From: Stenotrophomonas sp. 610A2
GTDB taxonomy: Bacteria > Pseudomonadota > Gammaproteobacteria > Xanthomonadales > Xanthomonadaceae
Length of the DNA: 64,000 nucleotides
NCBI RefSeq assembly: GCF_030549615.1
Contig: NZ_CP130832.1
Span: forward strand, 4,154,001-4,218,000
Direction of reading: 5' to 3'
Below the pieces are notes generated by a model that was given only the letters and a program-made list of their open reading frames with translations, was not told the DNA's origin and made no database searches. Of the stretch, positions 1 to 5,845 are shown in pieces; position 1 is the stretch's first letter; every line of letters starts with the position of its first letter. A program made the position numbers and the translations under genes.

Positions 1-104
1 TAAAGGCAACCTCACTGCCTGGCGCCACCCAACTTCGTCACACACGGACGCTAGAAAGGGCCTATGGTGGTTGCTCAAACGCGCACTTCGCGCACGGATC
101 AGCC

Positions 105-365
105 ATGAACCATGACGATGCACGGGCCGACTTAGATGATTTCGCGGCCGATATGATGGCGTCTACCCATTCTTGGAGCTATTCCAAACGGCTGGACACC
201 TTACGCTCTCTGGAAATCCTCTCAAAGAAGGCTCTGCGCTCGATAGTGGGTCTACCCAATGAAGCTGAGTGCCGAAATGGCATTGAAGCAGTGCTGGATA
301 GGATCAAAAGCATGCTGACAGCCACCGAGCAGCTCGAGTTGCTGAGAAGCAAGTATCGGCATTGA
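105..365 (+). CDS. Hypothetical 86-residue protein
   Basis: I do not recognise this protein. It is acidic at the N-terminus (repeated Asp within the first 20 residues) and then mostly predicted helix with regularly spaced Leu/Ile (LRSLEILSKKALRSIVGL, then LDRIKSMLTATEQLELL). No signal peptide or membrane segment is seen. There is no strong ribosome binding site before the ATG, so the start is uncertain. It lies in the island with no close partner; the next gene starts about 400 bases downstream. The reverse frame is also partly open, which lowers confidence that this is expressed. Confidence 0.4.
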   Translation: MNHDDARADLDDFAADMMASTHSWSYSKRLDTLRSLEILSKKALRSIVGLPNEAECRNGIEAVLDRIKSMLTATEQLELLRSKYRH

Positions 366-771
366 GCCATCAATCTGGTTCCAGGGAAGAATTCGCTGCA
401 TTCATTGGCTCGTGAAGCGTATTCAGCAGCCAACCCTCTTTTCTCCCAAAGTAGTGGTACATCGGCGTATCTCTCAACTTGCATCCTCTCGCGTGAAGCG
501 GTCGCGCCCTTTGCGAACCCGAACTGCCCACATCATTCAGTCTGCAGCCGGGTGATCGTCACAAAAAACACAGAGTTATCTGCGGCACACGGGTACTGAA
601 TTCGGCTTTGCCATACGTGGAGCTAAGGATCAATCCTGAGACGTGCTAGCATCAGATCACAGGTCTAGCCTGCTTCGCGTTCGGTGCAGCTGTTTTGATA
701 GTTGCGCATATCGCTCCTTTTCATGCGTTACCTGCCCAGATCCTTGGGTGGTCGCTCGACGGGAGTGCGCA
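366..771. other. Stretch without a recognisable gene
   Basis: Short frames here carry no recognisable motif. The frame of the next gene stays open back to position 643, but those residues are Cys- and Ser-rich and unlike a conserved protein, so I treat them as untranslated leader. No terminator or clear promoter is seen. Confidence 0.5.
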
Positions 772-1443
772 ATGCCCGCTTTTAAGACACGAAACGTGAA
801 AGTCACCATCGGTGGCGACTCCTACTTGCTACGCATCCTCAGCGATAAGCAGCAGGTCAGCGACTTGGAGGGGCATAGGAAGCGTCTTCATATTTCCTCG
901 GCGCAATGGGGCTTGTTTGGTCAGCTGTGGCCATCAGGTCAATTACTTGCCCAGGCCATGTGCCGCTTCGAAATTTCGGGCAAGCGAGTACTTCAGCTTT
1001 CTTGTGGAATCGGGCTCGCTAGCATTGTGCTGATGCGACGCGGCGTCGAGGTAATTGCCTGCGATGAGCATCCATTGGCCGAGCCTTTTCTAGCTCACAA
1101 CGCTGCTCTGAACGGATTGCCACCCGTACAATTCCATCACTTTCGTCACGGGCGGGAACCAACCGCGCTAGGTGCCTTTGACTTGATCATAGCCAGTGAC
1201 GCTCTACATGATCGATCACAAGCTGAAGTCATAGCGAATGTCGTGCTCCACCATGCCAAACCTAGAGCCGAGGTCGTGATAACGGATCCTGGCTTGAGTA
1301 GCAGCGAAGAATTCTCCCAGATGTTGATCAAGCAAAGGTTCGCTCTCAAATCGACAAGATGTCGAATGGATGACTCCGACCAAGAGCCATATCGCGGCCA
1401 GCTGTTGCACTACTCGCGCAACATGATCACGGCTACGACATGA
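772..1443 (+). CDS. Class I SAM-dependent methyltransferase, NNT1/EFM7-like
   Basis: A 223-residue protein with the seven-strand methyltransferase fold. The glycine motif I reads VLQLSCGIGLASIVL, followed by an acidic residue ending strand 2 (VIACDEH), and the later motif DLIIASDALHD has the Asp typical of protein-lysine and nicotinamide-type methyltransferases. The tryptophan-rich N-terminal segment (QWGLFGQLWPSGQLLA) matches how NNT1/METTL21-type enzymes begin. I chose the ATG at 772 because GGGAG lies 6 bases upstream; the frame is open further back without conservation. Its stop overlaps the start of the next gene in an ATGA, so the two are probably translationally coupled. Substrate unknown; a protein lysine or N-terminal amine is a family-level guess. 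Confidence 0.75.
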   Translation: MPAFKTRNVKVTIGGDSYLLRILSDKQQVSDLEGHRKRLHISSAQWGLFGQLWPSGQLLAQAMCRFEISGKRVLQLSCGIGLASIVLMRRGVEVIACDEHPLAEPFLAHNAALNGLPPVQFHHFRHGREPTALGAFDLIIASDALHDRSQAEVIANVVLHHAKPRAEVVITDPGLSSSEEFSQMLIKQRFALKSTRCRMDDSDQEPYRGQLLHYSRNMITATT

Positions 1444-1796
1444 ACCGTGCTAAGCGGGAAAGCAACGCCAGTATCACGTGCGCTACTTGTGATTCATTGT
1501 GCTGCAAACTCACAGTCATTTTGGGCAAAGATGATTCAGTGCCTGCCCATCTAACAACCCATCAGGTAGGAGGCTTGCATGTCATGGCCAAGGACCAAGA
1601 TGGGTGGTGCGCAGCACTAGATGGGAAACAGATGAAGTGTCGCATTTATTCCAGCAGACCTATCGTCTGCAAATCCTTTGCCATGGGCGGCCCCTACTGC
1701 CGCGCTGAACGCGAAGAACATGCCAAGCAGAGTGCTCGCCTCATCGCAATGAAACTCATAGGAGAAACAAGTCATGATGGCAACAAAGCGCACTAA
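1440..1796 (+). CDS. YkgJ-family cysteine cluster protein
   Basis: A 118-residue protein of the CxxCxxCC type (putative zinc- or iron-chelating domain, PF03692). Visible ligand motifs are CATCDSLCC near residues 14-22, a Cys at about residue 57 (GWCAAL), then CRIYSSRPIVCKSF, which matches the family's C-x-IY-x-x-RP-x-x-C signature. One relative in this family is the flagellin lysine methylase FliB, but most members have no known function. The ATG overlaps the stop of the upstream methyltransferase by four bases, and the gene downstream starts inside this one, so three proteins are made from one transcript. Soluble, no signal peptide. Confidence 0.8.
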   Translation: MNRAKRESNASITCATCDSLCCKLTVILGKDDSVPAHLTTHQVGGLHVMAKDQDGWCAALDGKQMKCRIYSSRPIVCKSFAMGGPYCRAEREEHAKQSARLIAMKLIGETSHDGNKAH

Positions 1797-2046
1797 AGGT
1801 CGATACCCGGCTACAAAATCGGACTCGGTCTACGCCCCGAAGGCCCATACCAATGATCTAAGTCACGACCGCATCGCCGAAGATGTCGCAGAATTTCAAA
1901 CATCGGGAGGGAAGATTGAAGTGCTCGGCAACACACCATTCCGGTGGAAGCCTCCTGTTACCAAAGCTACGACTAATGGCCGAATGCCCTACCGCGCAAC
2001 AACAGATGGTGCAGCTGCTCCGAAGCGAACAGAACCTAAACCGTAA
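1774..2046 (+). CDS. Small hypothetical protein, third gene of the methyltransferase operon
   Basis: A 90-residue basic protein with unstructured ends (K/R/T-rich start, A/P/K-rich end) and a conserved-looking core DRIAEDVAEFQTSGGKIEVLG. Small proteobacterial proteins with a similar helix-then-GG-IEVLG pattern exist (SutA-like and uncharacterised ones), but I cannot assign it. GGAG lies at 1761-1764, giving 9 bases to this ATG; a second ATG follows directly at 1777. It overlaps the end of the cysteine-cluster gene by 23 bases, so it is probably coupled to it. Confidence 0.6.
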   Translation: MMATKRTKGRYPATKSDSVYAPKAHTNDLSHDRIAEDVAEFQTSGGKIEVLGNTPFRWKPPVTKATTNGRMPYRATTDGAAAPKRTEPKP

Positions 2047-2658
2047 CACAAGGTGGTTCCTCTGTGTCCACTGCCACCTAGTTCGGCTAGAAGCCTGCGT
2101 ATCCAGGCGACGCAGCGCTAGCTCAGTCCGTGCCATCGTGGGCAGCAGCATTAGCTAATCGGGCAGAAAGCGCAGGAGGAACTGGTACGCCAGCTACTTT
2201 CATATGCGAATGCAGGCCTTCGAGATGTCGTCCAGCGCCATGCGGGCACTTCGTGTAAATCCATTCCAGCTCGGGAGAGCTTATAGCAACGCTCCGGAAC
2301 GGTCAGGGGACGCGACTGGAATCAATGACGACCGCTTCCGACCAGATCGCGACCTTGGTCGAGCGCAGCACGCGCTACGCGATGCTGGTAATCCCCACGG
2401 CACAATCGTAGCCTGCGCATACCTCGATCGCTTTGGGCATTCCCTTCCACACCTTTCGGGGGATGATGCGAGGTCACCAAGCCCTCGATCCCGCAGCCGT
2501 CAAACGCTTCATTGCGGGGGAGCGGAAGCGCCGAAATGTACATTCAATGAACTAGCTCCAGTTCGCACTTACTCGATCTTCACAGAGATGAAGGAATCAT
2601 CTGCGCTCCCTCCTGCGGGACCGGAGGATGTCTTGAAAAATTCAAAGGGAGATTTTCC
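2047..2658. other. Non-coding or decayed stretch with an IS30 fossil
   Basis: No intact gene is convincing here. A 169-codon forward frame (2204-2713) changes character along its length and runs across the start of the next gene, so I take it as chance. The only recognisable content is a piece of IS30-type transposase near 2322-2411, described separately. Confidence 0.55.
2322..2411 (+). pseudogene. Fossil fragment of an IS30-family transposase
   Basis: Read in the frame of position 2340, this stretch gives QIATLVERSTRYAMLV, which lines up with HIATLVERHSRFTMLV in the intact IS30 transposase further right. That is the segment after the first catalytic Asp. A TAG at 2409 ends the match and neither flank continues the homology in any frame, so only about 30 codons survive. 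It is diverged from the intact copy, so it comes from another, older element. Confidence 0.5.
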
Positions 2659-2910
2659 ATGGGGTCAGTCGCAATGTACCTGGAAGGGCCAGGTCAGCAA
2701 CGCCGTTCGGTGAGCATTCTGTCGCGCCAAAACAAGCGATTGTTTACCGGCAGTGTCGACAGCATTCGCATCAAGAATCGCTCGATCTCAGAGATCGAAG
2801 TGAAGACGTTGGTAGACGAGAATGGAAACATTGCCGTTCAGTCTGACTACGACGGATTCCGCTTCAAATACCCGGACTCTGAAATCCACTGGAGCCTGGT
2901 AATTGGCTGA
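2659..2910 (+). CDS. Hypothetical 83-residue protein
   Basis: I do not recognise this protein. It reads like a small beta-rich soluble domain (SVDSIRIKNRSISEIEVKTL, then GNIAVQSDYDGFRFKYPDSEI). The ATG has GGGAG seven bases upstream, and the stop codon is followed within 3 bases by a strong intrinsic terminator, which supports it being a real transcribed gene. It stands alone between the decayed stretch on the left and an IS3 element on the right. Confidence 0.55.
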   Translation: MGSVAMYLEGPGQQRRSVSILSRQNKRLFTGSVDSIRIKNRSISEIEVKTLVDENGNIAVQSDYDGFRFKYPDSEIHWSLVIG

Positions 2911-2912
2911 CC

Positions 2913-2939
2913 AAAAGCCCGGCTCCCGCCGGGCTTTTT
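2913..2939 (+). terminator. Intrinsic terminator after the 83-residue gene
   Basis: The stem GCCCGGC (2917-2923) and GCCGGGC (2928-2934) has a four-base TCCC loop, preceded by AAAA and followed by TTTTT. This is a textbook rho-independent terminator placed directly after the stop codon. Confidence 0.85.
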
Positions 2940-3046
2940 CTTTGGTGAGAGCAGCAGGTAAGGACACATCAACTTCACCCCCCTGAATCGCCCAGGATTT
3001 CGTAGACACCTCGCAGCCATAAACTATGGCTTAGGCGGAGGTGGTT

Positions 3047-3297
3047 ATGAGCACGAAGCGTTATACGGATGAATTCAAGATCGAGGCGGTTCGGCAGATT
3101 GTCGAGTACGGCCGACCGGTAGCTGAGGTGGCTGAGCGACTAGGTGTGTCGGTCCATAGCTTGTATGGGTGGAGACGTCAGCACGGCCAGGGAGAGGTAG
3201 GGCGTCGCGTTGAGCAGGACCAGAACGCTGAGGTTCGTCGACTTAAGGCTGAGTTGCGTCGCGTCACTGAAGAGCGAGACATCTTAAAAAAAGCCGC
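3047..3297 (+). pseudogene. IS3-family transposase OrfA, interrupted by IS30
   Basis: OrfA is the helix-turn-helix subunit that binds the IS ends. It starts at ATG 3047 with GGAGG just upstream and reads MSTKRYTDEFKIEAVRQIVE, then the HTH (VAEVAERLGVSVHSLYGWRR) and a leucine-zipper-like stretch ending EERDILKKAA. The reading frame is broken by the IS30 insertion at 3297/3298, a few bases after the run of seven A (3286-3292) that would be the -1 slippage site for making the OrfAB transposase. In the uninterrupted copy the frame would continue KKAAAYFAKG and stop. Confidence 0.9.
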
Positions 3298-4514
3298 GGC
3301 GCTCTCAACCGGTCGATGCAACATCATAGGTGTTGCTGCTGACCGGGAGGGCAAGTGCGATGATGGGTCGACCTGGATTGTCATTGGCGCAGAAGCAGGC
3401 ACTGTGGATGCGCTGGCGAGAAGGTGCTTCGTGCAGCGAGATTGCCCGTGATCTGGGCAAACATCCGGCTTCGGTATGGGGTGTGCTCGCCTCGCGAGGC
3501 GGTATCGCTCCAGCGCCTCGCACGCGCTCGCCTCGTACGCTGACGCTACATGAGCGTGAAGAGATCTCGCGCGGCCTGGCAGGCAGCCTTTCCCTGAGCG
3601 AGATTGCCAGGCGCTTGGGGCGACCAACGTCTACCGTCAGTCGCGAGGTGAGGCGCCACGGCGGCATCAAGGGGTATCGCGCGACGTGGGCCGATGAGCG
3701 CGCCTGGGATAACGCCCGTCGCCCGAAGCCTTGCCGTCTGGCCCGATATGGCACACTGCGGCGGCGGGTAGCAGGCAAGCTTTCGCTGCAATGGTCGCCC
3801 CAGCAGATAGCCCGCTGGCTGAAGCGGCATTTTCCTCATGACGAGACACATCAGGTGTCGCACGAGACCATTTACCGGAGCCTGTTCATCCAGGCGCGTG
3901 GCGTGCTGAAGAAGGAGCTGGTGGCTCATCTGCGCACCCATCGCCTGATGCGCCGCTCGCAGAAGGCCACACGCCAGCCACGAGGCGGTATCAGGGACGC
4001 CGTTTCCATCCGCGACAGACCTGCCGACGTATCGGATCGGGCCGTGCCCGGCCACTGGGAGGGCGACCTGCTCAGTGGTGCCAGGAACAGCCACATTGCC
4101 ACGCTGGTGGAGCGACACTCGCGCTTCACGATGCTTGTCAAAGTCGATGGGAAGGACACGCAAAGCGTGGTCAGTGCGCTGAGTCGTCAGGTGCGTCGTC
4201 TGCCAGCGCGCCTGCGAAAATCACTGACATGGGATCGCGGCATGGAAATGGCCAGCCACCGCGACTTCACGATCGCCACGCAGGTGGCCGTGTACTTCTG
4301 TGATCCACAGAGCCCCTGGCAGCGCGGCAGCAACGAGAACACCAACGGGTTGCTACGCCAGTACTTCCCCAATGGAACGGATCTGTCGGTCTACTCGCAG
4401 GCGGAACTGAACAAAGTTGCGTTACGATTGAATCAACGTCCGCGACAGACATTGGACTTCATGACGCCGGCTGAGAAGCTCAGCCAGGCGTTGCAATGAC
4501 CGGTTGAGAGCGCC
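3298..4514 (+). mobile_element. Intact IS30-family element, 1,217 bp
   Basis: The terminal inverted repeats start GGCGCTCTCAACCGGTC and continue (G/A)(A/T)TGCAAC; 23 of the first 25 positions match. The insertion splits the IS3 orfA, and the flanking dinucleotide GC (3296-3297 and 4515-4516) is consistent with a 2-bp target duplication, normal for this family, although the local GC repeat makes the boundary ambiguous by a few bases. Complete ends and an intact transposase suggest a recent insertion. Confidence 0.88.
3360..4499 (+). CDS. IS30-family transposase
   Basis: The 379-residue DDE transposase for the enclosing element. The N-terminal half has two helix-turn-helix segments (GASCSEIARDLGKHPASVW and LSLSEIARRLGRPTSTVSRE). 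The catalytic half shows the three acidic residues in PGHWEGDLL, SLTWDRG and RGSNENTNGL, the last being the family's E signature. I chose ATG 3360 because GGGAGG lies nine bases upstream; a GTG at 3330 is in frame but has no such site. There are no internal stops, so it is probably functional. Confidence 0.93.
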   Translation: MMGRPGLSLAQKQALWMRWREGASCSEIARDLGKHPASVWGVLASRGGIAPAPRTRSPRTLTLHEREEISRGLAGSLSLSEIARRLGRPTSTVSREVRRHGGIKGYRATWADERAWDNARRPKPCRLARYGTLRRRVAGKLSLQWSPQQIARWLKRHFPHDETHQVSHETIYRSLFIQARGVLKKELVAHLRTHRLMRRSQKATRQPRGGIRDAVSIRDRPADVSDRAVPGHWEGDLLSGARNSHIATLVERHSRFTMLVKVDGKDTQSVVSALSRQVRRLPARLRKSLTWDRGMEMASHRDFTIATQVAVYFCDPQSPWQRGSNENTNGLLRQYFPNGTDLSVYSQAELNKVALRLNQRPRQTLDFMTPAEKLSQALQ

Positions 4515-4555
4515 GCCGCGTACTTTGCCAAGGGGTAAGAGCAAAGTACGCCTTC

Positions 4556-5407
4556 ATGAAGTGCCATGTGGATCAGTTCGGGTTGGCAGCCATGTGTCGG
4601 GTACTGAGTGTCCATCGCAGCGGTTACTACGCTTGGCTTCGAGGCCCAATAAGCCCCCGAGAACGGGATGACCAACGACTGCTTGGACTGATCAAGCACA
4701 GCTGGCTTGAGAGTGGCTCGGTCTACGGACATCGCAAGATCACTTCGGATCTTCGCGAGCTAGGGGAGACGTGTAGCAGGCATCGCGTAGCGCGATTGAT
4801 GAAGAACGAAGGGCTTCGGGCGATGGTTGGCTATGGCCGTAGACCGCGCCCATTGAGCGGGCCCGTGGGCTCAGTGGCAAAGAACGTCTTGGCGCGCGGT
4901 TTCAAAGTAAGTGAACCGAATCGCGCATGGGTAACGGACATCACCTACATCCGAACCTACGACGGCTTCATGTACTTAGCCGTTGTGCTCGATCTGTTCT
5001 CACGCCAGGTGGTGGGTTGGGCGACGCGCCCCACGCAGCACACCGACTTGGTTCTGCAAGCGCTGCTCGCTGCGGTTTGGAGGCGCAAACCCGCTCCAGG
5101 TTTGCTTCTGCACTCTGACCAAGGAACGCAGTTCACCAGCGAAGACTGGCAGTGCTTCCTGCGTGAGCACGACATCGTATGCAGCATGAGCCGACGAGGA
5201 AATTGCCACGACAACGCAGCAATGGAGCGCTTCTTCCAGCTGTTGAAACGCGAACGGATTAAGCGGCGGATCTACAGCAATCACGACGAGGCACGCGCCG
5301 ATGTCTTCCAGTACATCGAGATGTTTTACAACCCGACACGGCGACACGGTTCCAATGGCGGCCTGTCCCCGATAGAGTTTGAACGGCAGTACGCACTAAA
5401 CGGCTGA
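4556..5407 (+). CDS. IS3-family transposase OrfB (catalytic part)
   Basis: The 283-residue rve-type integrase core. The N-terminal segment (MCRVLSVHRSGYYAWLRG) is the usual HTH_21 start, and the DDE residues lie in WVTDITYI, LLHSDQGTQF and NAAMERFFQLLKRE. The frame is open upstream of this ATG through AKYAF to the edge of the IS30, and lies in -1 relative to the orfA tail, as expected if it is normally made as an OrfAB fusion by frameshifting. Because IS30 now separates it from orfA, it can no longer be produced that way; only independent initiation would give protein. Confidence 0.88.
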   Translation: MKCHVDQFGLAAMCRVLSVHRSGYYAWLRGPISPRERDDQRLLGLIKHSWLESGSVYGHRKITSDLRELGETCSRHRVARLMKNEGLRAMVGYGRRPRPLSGPVGSVAKNVLARGFKVSEPNRAWVTDITYIRTYDGFMYLAVVLDLFSRQVVGWATRPTQHTDLVLQALLAAVWRRKPAPGLLLHSDQGTQFTSEDWQCFLREHDIVCSMSRRGNCHDNAAMERFFQLLKRERIKRRIYSNHDEARADVFQYIEMFYNPTRRHGSNGGLSPIEFERQYALNG

Positions 5408-5437
5408 AGAGTGTCTACAAAAGCCTGGGCGATTCAG

Positions 5438-5692
5438 TCGATGGGAGCACGAACACGTACTTGAGGCGATGCAGCTCCGCCTCAACGCTAGGCCACAAGT
5501 CGCTATCTTGCGAAAGCAGACCGTAGAGCACGTGTTCGGCACGCTCAAGGCGTGGTTGGGTACGACGCCACTGCTCACGAAGACGCTTCCGAAGGTCAGA
5601 ACAGAGATCAGCCTGGCGGTTCTGGCTTACAACATGAAGCGCATGATCAAGATTATCGGAATGCAAGGCATGCTGAGAGCGATCGCGGCTTG
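5438..5692 (+). pseudogene. C-terminal remnant of an IS1182-type transposase
   Basis: Starting exactly where the IS3 right end stops, the frame reads RWEHEHVLEAMQLRL and continues with KQTVEHVFGTLKAWLG and LAVLAYNMKRMIKIIGM, the typical C-terminal end of IS1182/IS4-like transposases (VEHPFGTLK and LAYNMKR motifs). There is no start codon and the N-terminal three quarters are missing; the sequence left of the IS3 element does not supply them. The 150 bases after the stop hold no gene, and GTTTTTACACAGCC (5767-5780) may be the old right terminal repeat. Confidence 0.82.
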
Positions 5693-5845
5693 AGAACTCC
5701 GGATGATTGTTTTGACCAAACTGCGTGAGTCGTATGCGCTCTCCCCGAAAGATCATCCGCAAAGGGTTTTTACACAGCCTCGGCCAAGAGCGGACGTAAG
5801 GCTGGGAAAACGCGTTTGCCAGAGGGAAATCGAGCAGCGCCTCGG

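Larger units (their letters stand above)
2984..5436 (+). mobile_element. IS3-family element split by an IS30 insertion
   Basis: The ends are inverted repeats: TGAATCGCCCAGG-A-TTTCGTAGACAC at the left (from 2984) and the complement of TGAATCGCCCAGG-C-TTTTGTAGACAC at the right (ending 5436). Removing the inner IS30 leaves about 1.23 kb, a normal IS3 size, with orfA and orfB in the expected -1 relation. The three bases outside each end do not match, so there is no target duplication. One flank has probably been lost or recombined after insertion, consistent with the cut-off IS1182-type gene that starts at the right end. Confidence 0.85.

Noticed and set aside
2204..2713. A 169-codon open frame in the decayed stretch
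   Set aside because: It shifts character along its length, overlaps the well-supported gene at 2659, and contains the IS30 fossil only in a different frame.
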